A stretch of DNA of 64,000 bases, taken from assembly GCA_039881045.1 (NCBI GenBank), contig JAYWVB010000002.1:1178001-1242000 (forward strand). The letters run 5' to 3'. A program made the position numbers and the translations under genes. Positions 34,060 through 45,161 of the stretch are shown here, piece by piece (position 1 is the stretch's first letter; each line of letters begins with the position of its first letter). This DNA is from Chaetomium olivaceum (lineage: Eukaryota; Ascomycota; Sordariomycetes; Sordariales; Chaetomiaceae). The notes beneath the pieces are model-generated. The model did no database searches. It was not told the DNA's origin and worked only from the letters and a program-made list of their open reading frames with translations.

Positions 34060-35342
34060 ATGGATGGATGGATGGATGGAAGGAGGGGGTAATAAGTGCT
34101 AGAGATTGGATGTTTGGTTGTGTCATCTGCATAGGCTGGCGTTTCGGGATTGGCTTTGCTTGGGTTTTGTTTTGAAGATTGCCACGTTTGGGGTTTGGTT
34201 TACTTGGTTATCGAAGGCATTGCTCGGCATGAGACGGTGTTGATTTGACATACTGCTGCAACAGATCACACGCCTGGCCTTTCATCTGTTATTTTCTCGC
34301 TGTAAATAGGGTTCATGAGCTTTACATCAATGTATACAACCTTCGAACCGCGCACGCTGTCACAACTTCACGCTGCGAGACAAACTTAAGGTGGTCTTGC
34401 CGGGCATTCTCGGCGACCAGGTAGGCTTCTGTGAGCCCTTGAGGAGGAGGACTCTTTCAACCACCCGTCCATCACCCATACAACAAAGAAATTACTCTAT
34501 CCAATCTAGTCTAATCTCATGCCCTACCTCCCTCCTCCTCCCAGCCCCTCCTACCCCTGAATTCATACATGTACGTACTCCCCATCCAACTCAGAAACTC
34601 CTGTACGTACTGTACCTTACCCAGGGCAGCTACCCCAACCCACCTTTTACCCCAAGCTACCCCAACTCCCAGTTACCCCAACAACCACCAGCCTACCCCA
34701 ACTCCACCACTCACCTCGTACCACCAATCCCACCAAGACGGGCCGGCCCCCATCGGCCTCGCCGTGACCGTGCCACATCGCGACTTCAGAAACACCGGGG
34801 CAACTCCTTTGTGACACGTCCTTTGCGGCACGGCGCCTGTCCCGTGGTACGAAGCCACCCCAAGATGCGCATCCGGGTGGCGAGAGCAGTGGGGTGAAGG
34901 ACTGCAGGTGAGGGGTACCTATCGTCACAATCTAGATATCTCTCGAAACTCTGGCCTGAAGGACAGGGAAAAGACGAGACATTTCATCTCGCGGGGACTA
35001 CGACGAGCGCGGTGGTCGTAGTCGGCGAGCCCGCGCCAATAAAGGACGACGACTGGCTATACCCCTCCCCGCGACATTAATGCATGGTGTCAAGTTAATC
35101 ACCACAGTAACAACACACCCCTTGCCAGCGATAAAAGCGTATATTCACTTACGAATACTACCTAGGCAGACTACGAAATGAGACTGAATAACACCAGGTC
35201 CAGGATGAGAACCAGCAATCATGCCGCAGCCTTGGTTCAAACCCCTCAGCTAAGTCCATCAACTAGCATTATCATTACCATCCATTATGCACCCCATTTA
35301 GGCCCAGGACAACCCTCAACCCCACTTCCCCCCAGCATAGAC
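34060..35342. other. Intergenic
   Basis: Begins with a (GATG)n run at 34059-34080. At 34629-34700 a loose repeat of taccccaa occurs about five times. The rest is featureless. Open frames near 34.4-34.9 kb are Pro-rich by-products of that repeat. Confidence 0.5.
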
Positions 35343-35701
35343 TCACGTCAGTAGCCCAATAATCGCCAAAATGATGGCCACCGCGAGCAATGCGCTTGAC
35401 GATCCGAGAAGTATAGCAAGCAGGTGGTTGTGGTGCTCCTCGTGGGGAATGGCGGCGCCCTTGCAGAAAAAGACCGAGTCGGTGCTTTCACACATATTGC
35501 ACCAGATCGTCGCATTGGTGATGCCGATGGTTGACATGGTCGCGTTGAATTGCTTGAAAGGGATCGAAGTTTGGGTGTTGCCAAAGAGAGGACAGGGGGT
35601 GTATTCGTTCGCGGTGCTGTCGTTGTTATGGTTGTTGGCCTGATAGAGGAAGCGGACGTAAAGCTTGTCGGCCGAGGGGTAGGGTGGGTTGTCGTTGTTG
35701 A

Positions 35702-35779
<78 letters not shown>

Positions 35780-37121
35780 GGATTGGAGGTGGGGCGTACA
35801 GAGGCTCTTGTTGAGGAGGGGACTGCATGGAGTAGGCCCCAATATCCCCCTGGTCGTAGGTGGTTGTGCGGTCGCCGTACAGACCACGGCGGGTTTTGAC
35901 ACCGTAGGACCCCGGTGTCTTGCCGTACGAGCTGGTCTGGCTGTACGCATCATCTTTGCTAGAGGAGCCGGAACCATAGGTATCGGAACCATAGGTATCA
36001 GAACTGGTGGAAGGTTCTGCCTCGTACGAGTCAACTGGCTCGTCGACGGAGAACAGCTCAAAGGTCAACGTCGCACCAGGTTCAGGAAGCTTCGAGAACA
36101 AGTCACTAGATGGCCCGGTATTGAGGTCCGCCAGGGCAAAGAAACTCAGAAAAGGTTCGTGCGAAGTGAAGGCGAGATTTAGCTTGTTCCGCTCGCCGCC
36201 GGTCTCAATGTTTTCGGCAAACAGCGCCGCGACCCTGGATGCAAGCGTGCGGCCGGCGATGGTCGAGGTAGAGTTGCTCTGGGCGTTTTCCGAGTGTCCG
36301 TGTTTGAGCGCCTGCTCTTGCCACGCAAGTGGCGTAGGGTCTCTAGGTATCCAGGTTTGGCTGACCGTGAGCCGTTCTCGTGGGTCCAGCGGTAGGTAGC
36401 GTAGTCGTACAGTTCGTGGGCATTGTAAAAGCTAGCTTGTGAACGGGGGAATGCCTCGCAGAATACCTTGTCCCAGAGGTTGCTGTAGAATAGTCTGCTG
36501 TCTTGGTGGAGCGAGCTGGCCATGCTGTTGTTGGCAAATGTAAGCAACGACTGCTCATGCTTGCGGCATAGACCATGGCCATGGGCCCTGCGATAGATTA
36601 GTGATGACGATCTGAGATTAGGTCGGAGCCAATACATACCAAATTGCGTCCGGGTCACGGTCAGGGGCGATGGTCCTGATGTTAGGATACTGGTATCCGC
36701 ACATGGGATAATTCAAGACCGAGCCGTTGGACATCCGGTTATGGCCAGGGACGTCAGAGTCGCAGGCAACATGTGGGAATGGAGGATAGAGGCCCTGCAT
36801 AAAAGCGATGGCGCTTGCAGACGAGCAACTGTCTGTGGACGACTCCACTTGGAGTTGCGAGTTGTCGATGGTTTTGGACCTGATGCCTACGATACCGACG
36901 TGCTGGTCATGGCGAGAGGGGCGCAGGTATCGGTCTCGGAAGGCAGTGCCCCGGTCGTACATCTGGTTTGCCCCAAGAGGGGTGAGGACTGGATTTGATG
37001 AGACGAGCGGCGTGTGGTCACCGTGCATCACCTAGGAAGCCGATGACCACACATGCTCATTGCTGTGTCCGGCCAGGGCAGTCGACGCCAGCAATGCCAG
37101 GGCGGTTGGCAGGGTAGCCAT
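35343..37121 (-). CDS. Histidine-acid-phosphatase-like membrane protein, frame interrupted
   Basis: The start MATLPTALALLASTALAG (ATG at 37121) reads as a signal peptide. The rest follows the histidine acid phosphatase fold: LTPLGANQMYDRGTAFRDRY, WAHGHGLC, and SHEPFLSFFALADLNTG. The active-site motif RHGxRxP is replaced by MHGDHTP, and the usual C-terminal HD by HE, so phosphatase activity is doubtful. Behind the domain comes a Ser/Tyr/Gly-rich stretch, an Asn run of about 26, and a C-terminal membrane anchor (LLAILLGSSSALLAVAIIL). One intron at 36588-36639 fits. Two lesions break the frame: a TAG at 37032-37034, exactly where the family has an aromatic residue before the HG motif, and a one-base loss near 36325 (after TLRHL), beyond which the next frame continues the homology. 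It may be a pseudogene or contain sequence errors. Confidence 0.75.
35702..35780. repeat. (GTT)n microsatellite encoding poly-Asn
   Basis: About 26 GTT units on the + strand, AAC on the coding strand. It lies in the linker between the phosphatase-like domain and the membrane anchor. The length is probably variable between strains. Confidence 0.9.
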
Positions 37122-39016
37122 AGTTGTGACGTTCAAATAAGTGCGATTGAGAGTTTTAATGGAGGATGATAGCGAGAGTATGATATGGAATGCAGAGACA
37201 AGATAAATAACGAATGTAATGCGGGATGGAAGCAAGCGAATGTTGAGCAACGATGCCAGACACTCGGTTGGAATACCTAGGTAAGTATTGCTAGGTTCGG
37301 CGCTCACAAACCGTGCCTGCTCTCCCTCCTCCTTCTACCTTACCTTACTTGCCTAACTCGACGGGTCACTATTACCCGAAATATTCGATCGAATGGGTTG
37401 GAAAGAATATTTACCTACGTTGCCTAACCTCTTCCCAAGATTTTGAGGTTCATTTTCATAACAGGAAGGCGCTTCGCGGGCCAGTTGTGGCCGGAGCTGC
37501 GATTCCATCATTGGCGAGTGTTATACAGGGTTCAGTTGGAGAGAGGTACCAACCTGGAAGTTATTGCCAACGGGTACTGTGCGCATTTGATTCAGGATCA
37601 AACTCCTGGGCTTTGTAATTGCTCATGATCGCCACGGGATGGAAGTTGCTCATCGGCGATATCATCACCGTCTTGGTTGGCGAGTGGGTCCGCTTCCGAC
37701 AAGGATCTTGAAGTGGCCCGGGGAGCTTGTGAATGCGAGCCACCGCGAACTTGACTTGGATTGAAGATCGAGCATCCGTCTCCTCTTCGATTTCCATCAC
37801 TCCCCGACCACCCGCATCTTCAAATCTATCATGCGTAACTCCGGCCTTTGAGCTCAACTCGGTCTTTGGCATTATTAAAACGATACCGCGGGCATCGTGC
37901 GACTGCAGACCCCCGCTCAAACCACCCACAAACCAACTAATTGATCGGCGCAGCTGTCTGTCGACTGTGTCTGTTGGGCCGCACCTCAGAGTTTTCACCG
38001 TTGGTTGTCCTCTCAATTGCATCCCCGTCGGTGAGAGCAACGACGAAACGAAACGGCTTTAAGAACGCCGATCTCTAATCTGGCGGCGCGGAACTGCCGA
38101 CGCGAAGCATTTCGGGTGCGACCCGGGTTGTTTACAGGAAACGTTCGCAATTGTCTTTTTCTTTCAGCTGGGCCAGGCAGAAAGAAGTAGGCAAGGGGCA
38201 AAGTTGAACTCCCCGCATCGCGTGCTGGTCGCGGAGTGCTTTTTTTTGTGCCCGAAGCTGTTGTGCAGCCTGAGCCAAGTGACCAGCTCCACACACATCA
38301 GTAACTTGCCAGGCCGCAGCACTGGACCGCTGGACCGTCTGGTGACAACCGTGCCGCCAACGGCAACCGTACCGGCGAGTCGGGGCGGCGATAGTCTTCC
38401 GTCGTCACTTGAAACCGCCCTAATGGCGGTTGGCTTCTGGATCAAATCGAGCTGAGTGGGCGACGCGGTTGCAGGAGACTTAGCCCGACCCCAACCCCCG
38501 TTATTGGTGCGATTGCCGCTTTGGGACCAATTCAGTTCAAGCGGGCTACGGGTAGCGGTGACAGGGCCACTGAGAGTTGCCGAGATGGCGGCGGTCTGTC
38601 TCAGCAAACATGTCTTGAAGCTTGGGGTCCTTCGTGCGAATAGAGGAGTCTTCTCCTCCCAGGGGAAGTGGCTTCGCTTGTTCCTGCAGAAGCCGAGGAC
38701 GAGTTTCGAGAACAGCGCCGCGCCGCCTCCGGACCCCAACCTGAAGGAGTGGGCTGGATCTTTCGCCTGCATCAAGCACAGTAAGAGTGAGGCGCGTATT
38801 GTCGAGTCTGGAAACCCCCGGGCTGCACAGCTTTCGAAGCCTACGGAGATTGCGCCGTTCAATCTTCAATCTTCAATCTTCCCGGATTTTCTTTCCTTGT
38901 TTCCGTTTCATCCCATTATCCCGCGGCCCGCGTCCAACAATTTTCTCGAGGCCAACGACTGCTGGATTGTGGTGCTTTAGCGGTGACGAGAGCCCGATGC
39001 ACACGACGGCTCAACC
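37122..39016. other. Intergenic, divergent promoter region
   Basis: It separates the phosphatase-like gene (-) and the surface-protein gene (+). Long open frames overlap each other on both strands at 38.2-39.0 kb, but neither has family features, so I regard them as chance. No repeats are seen. Confidence 0.5.
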
Positions 39017-40219
39017 ATGACGGTCGTCGGCGCCTTGACAACGACATTTCGGGCACCGTCAAGTTGCACAACTCAGGCTCCACAACTGTACCAAGTCTGG
39101 TCCGAACAAGAGTCCCATTATGTTGAGGGACCCCTTTTCACCAAGGATTCCGATTGCTTCCCTAGTAGTTACGATCCTGCGCCGACGAACTATTACTCGC
39201 CCGGCTGGTGTCCGTACGGGTACACAACCGGCTGCTCAAGCCTTGCGTCCACCGGCACCGTAACGGAGACGGCCGTCATATGCTGTCCGACGTAGGTCAA
39301 GCCGCTCGCGAACCTGCTGCGTGGCATGCGAATAGCGAGCTAACCATTTGAGTATCTTGCAGTAACTTCGACTACACATGCAACGCTTCCCCTTCGTCTG
39401 GGCAGTCTCTGATAGAATGTACGACAGCTTGGTCGGCCGCAGAGATTGTGCTGCAAGGGGTCACGGTGGTGACAGACGGCGAGGTTGGCACCACAACGAC
39501 GGTCACGGAGCCGTCAAATACCATCACCGCCTACGGCATCCAGGTCCGCTTCAAATCAAGCGATCCGACCCCGGTCCCGGTAATCGATGACCCTGTGAGT
39601 GCGCTGGAACCCGGAGGGAGATTGTCCACTTAACTCACCTCAGAAGGGCTTCTTAGTCATAAGCCGCACACCGGGGCCTCCATTATCCATCCCGACGCAG
39701 CTCCCCGAGCCCACTCAGCCTCTTCCACAGTCTTCAAACGGCGTCAGCACCCCTGCCGCGATTGGCATTGGCGTCGGTTCCGCAATAGCAGCCCTCCTCG
39801 TCGCCGGCGTGATAGGGCTCTTCTTCTTTCTGCGCGTTGGCGGAGGAAAAGGAAGGCGAGCAGAAGAAACTCAGATATACCGCCTCCAGTCCCACCGAAG
39901 GAGCTATCGGCGTCACCGCTCCCTTACCACAAGGTACCACCGCCCTTTGAGCTCTCGAACGAGGCGGCCTCGCCGCGGCGACCCTCACCCTCGATGTCCA
40001 TTTCGAAACGGCACCTGTCGATGTCGCCCGGCTTTGAAAGGACACCGACCCCGGGAACGTCTCGAGACAGCGTGGTGCCGGCGGGCTATTTGGCGGTCGA
40101 GCTGGAGGCCAGCGAGGCGTCGTTGCGGGATCGAGCGTCTCCCGGATCGGAGAGCAGCGGCGGTGGACGGACAGGCAGGCTCGGGGCGGGACTATGCCGA
40201 TGCCTTGGATTTAATATAA
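39017..40219 (+). CDS. Single-pass surface protein with Cys-containing ectodomain, frame interrupted
   Basis: Exons 39017-39291, 39363-39594 and 39644 onward. The ectodomain starts MTVVGALTTTFRAPSSC and follows a layout common in ascomycete proteins of unknown role: Thr-rich start, a DCFPSSY block, YYSPGWCPYGYT, VICCPTNFDYTC and IECTTAW. After a Pro-rich stalk comes one membrane helix (AIGIGVGSAIAALLVAGVIGLFFF), then a basic, Pro/Ser-rich cytoplasmic tail. Near 39833-39838 the sense moves to another frame (WRRKRKASRR, then PPPVPPKELS, SMSISKRHLSMSPGFERTPT), as if one base were missing. Near 40165-40171 it appears to move back, ending GRDYADALDLI at 40219. Without the second change the end would be at 40224. 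There is no clear N-terminal signal peptide from this ATG. A role at the cell wall is inference. Confidence 0.65.
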
Positions 40220-40224
40220 GGTGA

Positions 40225-41190
40225 AGACGGATCGGAATCAGTCTGGTTTGCCGGCACGTGGTGGCGGGTTTCAACTTTGCGCGATCTTCGGGCCGGGCCG
40301 GTACGATTATCCGCCCGTGGCCAGGCGCGGCCGGGGGCGGCCGCAACAGACTGCGGTTGAAGAAGCGGATCTTTTGGTTTATGAGTCTGATTGGCATCGA
40401 CTGCGAGCCTGGACTCTGGTTTTCATACGATACCCACCACCTGCACATACGCTCACATATTTATTTGCATATTTATACCAACGAACACGGCCGACCCACG
40501 AGGAGTAGCAGAGCAGGAATGGGCTCGCTTTGGCAGTGGGCCGGGTACCCTTCACGGGATACGTTTCTTAGATTACAGTTAGCACCTTTGGCTTGGATAG
40601 ACGAACTGGGAGGAGTGTTTGATCTTGTACGCTTTTTGGTCGGGATTTATACTTCATGTAATGACGCTCGCTACATTATTTATTGTACAATACGCAGAGA
40701 CTTGAATCTCCAATGATTGCTAAAAAAAAAAAAACATTCAAGCAACAGTTGGGACAAAAGTAAATAACTTGATGACTTCTTGGGTCGGCGGACTCTCATT
40801 CTGGTGCTGGCTGTGAAGGCAAACTCCACAGCTGTCACACCTGCTGCCAGCTGTCATCCCGAGCAGTCTTGCCTGCCCGCTGTTGCATCTGCCAAGCCAA
40901 AAATTCCCAGCCCATTAACTGCCAGCTCCATCGACCACAACTCCGCGCGCCGCGTCTAGTTCACCCTTGCGACAGAACGACCACGCCATCACGACATTGA
41001 CCGCCTCGCCACTCGATCTACGCGGCCACCAGAAGGATCCCCAATTCCTTCATTCTTAGGCGGTAGATCAAACCAGGCCTCTTAACTGTCGGCCCAAGCC
41101 GCCCCGCCCACGACCACCCGCACCCCACCCAACTATCTCCCCATCTATCTTCAGTCCTCTATAAAATAGCCATCGACGACGACCGCAGCC
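40225..41190. other. Intergenic upstream of SmF
   Basis: 3' flank of the surface-protein gene and promoter of SmF. An A run is present near 40725. No gene is seen. Confidence 0.5.
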
Positions 41191-41599
41191 ATGAGTTTCG
41201 TCCCCGTCAACCCGCGGCCCTTCCTGCAGGACCTGGTCAACAAGGACGTGGTAGTGCGTCTCAAGTGGGGCGAGACCGAGTACAAGGGGAGACTGGTGGT
41301 GCGTATACATCCATCCACACACAGACATACAACATACACATACATAGGCAGCCTCCTATTCCTGGCACCTTTTTTGGTGTGGGAAAAAGAACAAGCCAGA
41401 GTTCACAGAAACTAACGAACATCACCTCATACAGAGCATCGACAGCTACATGAACATCCAGCTGAGCAACACGGAGGAGTTCATCGACCGCAAGTTCACG
41501 GGCGCGCTGGGGCAGGTGCTGATACGCTGCAACAACGTGTTGTACGTGACGGCGGCTACGGACAAGGAGGGGGATCGGGATACTAAGATGGAGGGTTGA
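41191..41599 (+). CDS. smx3: Sm core protein F (SmF)
   Basis: Two exons, 41191-41298 and 41435-41599, give 90 residues, the normal size. SmF is one of seven Sm proteins forming the ring around spliceosomal snRNAs in the nucleus. The Sm1 motif (VVVRLKWGETEYKGRLVSID, continuing to the MN of YMN) and the Sm2 motif (GQVLIRCNNVLYV) are both complete, and the start FVPVNPRPFLQDLVNK is characteristic of SmF. The intron (136 nt) splits the Sm1 motif at a GTGCGT donor. Its neighbours are PRMT5, which methylates other Sm proteins (D1, D3, B) in animals and plants, and the splicing helicase Prp43; that closeness may be chance. Confidence 0.96.
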
Positions 41600-41969
41600 G
41601 ATAGAGAGGGAGAGAGAAACGTGTGAGGAAGGGGATGTCGCGGCAAAAGGTGAAGGGAGGTGAAGGGAATCTTTCGGGAGTTTATCACGGAATTGGATGG
41701 CACTGTTTCCCGAGGCGTCTTCGCGCGCGAGAGACGCACGAGAAGGGAGCGGTTGAACGTATATGTCCGATGGCGCGGCGTCGAGGGAGCACTCAGGAAT
41801 AGGATGGGAGGAAAGAAAGAGATGATGTGTGCAAAGCAGCAGTGTTGCGGCATGGATTACTTCTCCACGCCGCCGTCAAGCATACGACGAGAGGTTGGCG
41901 TCCCTTAGAGCCATCAAGCATCCAGGGGCGCTAACAACTCTTACCTAGGCCGACCTGAAATTTGAGCCT
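41600..41969. other. Intergenic, convergent 3' ends
   Basis: 370 bp between the stops of SmF (+) and PRMT5 (-). Both terminators must lie here. No other feature is seen. Confidence 0.55.
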
Positions 41970-44504
41970 CTACATCAAACAGGCAACCTTGTGGCTGCTG
42001 TGCAAGTCCGACGTCCCAACCTTGATCCGCGTGTTTGGGCCTACCCAAGCATATACCTCCACCAACCACTCGTACCACACCTTGGTGTCGTCCGTCTGCC
42101 GCCACATGTTGACCTCGAGTTCGGTATCCTGCGGGAAGTAGAGCGGTTTCTATGATGAAATGACACGTTAGCAAACAAGTTCACCCTGACATCTCGAGAA
42201 AACAAAAGCGTACCTTGAGCGGAAAGAAAATAGGGAACCACGAGATCATGTCCCGGCTCTTGCGGTCAATCTGATCCGGCAGGATGCTGATCTCGACGGG
42301 CTCCTTGCCCGCGCCCGTCTGCGAGGCGTACAAAACCGACTCGAAGAAGCCCGCCAACCCGTGGATGACGCCGCGTGTGGGGCACACAAAGGTCAGGTGG
42401 CAGTGCCGCGCGTTGTGCTCGTTGGTCCCACTCGTGCCAGACATGCTGCCGACGCCGCCCGTGACATACTTGGCGGCCTTGCCGTGCACCGCCGCGAACT
42501 CGTCTGCGCGGAGGATGTCGATGGGGTGCACAAACTCCCAGGCCTGTTGGAACCGTGGACGGTCGGGGACCTTCTGCGCGACGAAGTCGAGGGCGAAGAG
42601 GCGGACGACCCAGGGGGTTTCGAAAGCGTTGGGGTCGCCGACAACGCGCGAGCTGATATCGGCAAAGAGGCGGGGCGTGGAGATGGGGCTGAGATGGGCG
42701 GTGTACGAGTGCGGGATGGAGATACCATGGGGGCGTGCGAGGTGGTTCTGGATACCATCAAGACACTCGGGCGACAGCTCGTTATCGCCAAACGAGCCGA
42801 GTAGCTCCGTCACAAGGATGTCCACCTTGCCGATGACGTCCTCCCTGCCCTTGAGGCGCGGACCCTCCCAGCCGCGCATGTCAGTCTTGACAAGGGTCAC
42901 TTTGTTGTCCCATTCTACCTTGTTCTTCCGCAGGAGGTAAACATAGGCGTCCTGGTTCTTCTCGAGGGCCCAGATTTGGATGGGCGTGTTGGTGCTCTTA
43001 GCAGCACGCAGCGCACGCGACACCAAAGGTCCACGCCCAGCGCCAGCGACGGTAACCACAAGCTCGGGGCTGGATGGATTTTCCGGGGTTGCCGTTGATG
43101 TCGGCTTCTTTAGCTCCTTCCACTCGATCATGGCCTCGGTTATGGCCTTCTCATACTGGTCGTACTTGACCGGGTCGCCCTCAAACACCTCGTAAGTTGC
43201 GGACTCGAGGTTGTCGGCCAACGGTTGCAGAGGCGGCTGCAGCCAATCCTGGAAGCTTGTGAGGGCTGGCGTCTCCATCGCCGAGAAGGGAGGCTGCTGG
43301 CGCTCGAGGTACCTCATGTACCCCACGTGCGGGTTCATGGACGACTTCCGGTGCTCCTTGAGGGCCTGGTTGGCCTCGGCGAGCGATGGGAATTCGTCGG
43401 TCTGGCCCGGGACAGTTACGATCTCATCTAGGTGGGGGCCGACGTCAATAAGCATTAGCCATGGAATGCTTCTCAAGCGCATGTAGCGGTCGATTAGCCC
43501 TTGGTGGTGTCTGCTGAGCGACGGATGCCCAGCACGATTAGGCTGGAAGATCTCTTGGCTGATGGTCAAGTAGTGCAGCGGCTCGGCAAACCACCTCTCC
43601 TGGAGAGTCTTTTCGGGGACTCGCCGAGGGATTCGGATGGCTACGAACAAGTCAGTATGCGGGTACTTGGATAGGGCTGGTGAAACTTACCGACGAACAA
43701 CCGCATCGAGTAGTTGCACACGGATCTGATGGTGTTCCATGAGTCCCAAGCACCAAACAAGTCGACCTCCTTCTTATCTTGTCCTTCCGAGCCACTCCCG
43801 GGGTTGAAGATGGACGAGAGCGTGTCCACTTTCTCCTCCAAACCAGGCTCCCGGTACATGGGCATGTGGATGATGATGTTGGCCCGGTTGGCCACGTGCA
43901 TTGCCTCCCGAATTGCGCGGGCATACTGGGCTATACCACGGCCACTGTCATCCTGTCTTGGGCCAGGAATAACGATCGTCCTGGCACCGCAGAAGTTGGC
44001 ATACGCCGCCTCAAGATTCAGGACCTGGCGCGAGATGCTCGAAATGTGCGGGTCAGGGGAGCACAGGTCGATCCAAGGGCTGGAGTACAGGGCGAGGGAG
44101 CCAAGGTAGTTGCTGGGGAACAAGGCGGTGTCCTTGTCAGTCAGGGTTGGTACAACAGGCCCCGGCAGAGACGGGTTGGGTTGCTGGTTTGCTGCGGCTC
44201 CCTTTTGTTGCTGGGCCCACTGCTCTCGCTCCTTGAGGTACTCCCTGTACAGGTCCACGACCCGGTCTTGAAAATGTTGGTTGGTGATGGGTGCAGTGAC
44301 GAAACGGAACTGTATTGGGTCAGTGTCGGTCTTGCATCAGCCTGTGGTATTGCACTGGGACTTACTCCACTGTTCAGGACTTGCGTGTATTGGTCGTCCG
44401 TGAGCGCCTCCTTCCGAGCCGAGTCATGCTGCCCGATATAAAACACGGGCCGGCTCTCGAAGCTATCCGACTCGGGATCGATCGAGGCTTGAATTTGAGG
44501 ACAT
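41970..44504 (-). CDS. skb1: Type II protein arginine methyltransferase (PRMT5/Skb1/Hsl7)
   Basis: Exons about 44366-44504, 43691-44309, 42214-43640 and 41970-42149 give about 787 residues. PRMT5 makes symmetric dimethylarginine on Sm proteins, histones and others. The N-terminal TIM-barrel part holds VFYIGQHDSARKEAL and FVTAPITNQHFQDRV. The catalytic part has SAM motif I (VVTVAGAGRGPLVSRAL) and the double-E loop ELLGSFGDNELSPE. The C-terminal beta barrel ends WYEWLVEVYAW ... SSHKVACLM. Introns are 50-64 nt with canonical ends. The first exon is in doubt: the ATG at 44504 is one base out of frame with the conserved sequence, and an in-frame TAG lies just upstream of it. Removing one base from the AAA run at 44494-44496 would put this ATG in frame. 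So the start is probably correct and the run miscounted. Confidence 0.92.
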
Positions 44505-45161
44505 GATGACGACTAGGTCCTGCGAGTAAAATAATATCGGTCGAGAAAAATATTGTTACTCCAAGAGGGAAGGACCATATGGCGGGGCACACAAGCGGGG
44601 AGACCAGGGGGGTTATCGAAAAACTAGAACGGGACGATTCAACTCTGAAATATACCCATGGTGGATACAGAAAAGAAAAGACCTGTCTCGTGAAGAAAGA
44701 CAGAATCTGGGGTCCTGTTCCTGGTACGGCGTCGTGCGTAGGTGGGATTTCTCACACCAGGACCCGGTTTCACAATTTCCTCTTCACCTCAGCAACTGAA
44801 CCCAACCCACCCACCACTGTTGATTTTCTTAGGGGTCCTGCTGTGGCTCTAATTGTGGAGTGCGGGGTCTGGCTGCCCTCGTCTAATTGATGACAACCGT
44901 ACGAAGTAATCTGTATCGGGTGAGTTATGCAGCTATCAGAGGCAAACTGGCGCCTGCCCCAGCGGTGATTCCACTCGCCTAAATGCTTATCGTTAGACAC
45001 CCCACCTAAAAGTTTGGCCCAATCTGGCGGCTGGCCTCTTCCAAGAACAAAAAAAGCTGCAGCCTCGCGACCGCAAAGGGAAACAGCGATCATCAACCGC
45101 GTTCCTCGACCGCTCTTGCTCATCAGGAAGCACCGCCTGCGGAACTCTTCCCACCGCAACG
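44505..45161. promoter_or_regulatory. Divergent promoter region of PRMT5 and Prp43
   Basis: 657 bp separate two divergently transcribed housekeeping genes, so both promoters must lie here. No specific element can be assigned. Co-regulation is possible but not shown. Confidence 0.5.

Noticed and set aside
35550..36182. + strand frame with a Val run over the phosphatase-like gene
   Set aside because: It is the antisense reading of the GTT microsatellite and the gene on the other strand.
37032..37034. Reading the TAG in the phosphatase-like gene as an intron 3' end
   Set aside because: No donor fits. The residues on both sides align with the family at the correct distance, so nothing is missing apart from the one codon.
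38164..38980. Overlapping frames of 174 (+) and 232 (-) codons
   Set aside because: Each is the antisense of the other and neither has family features, so there is no basis to choose either.
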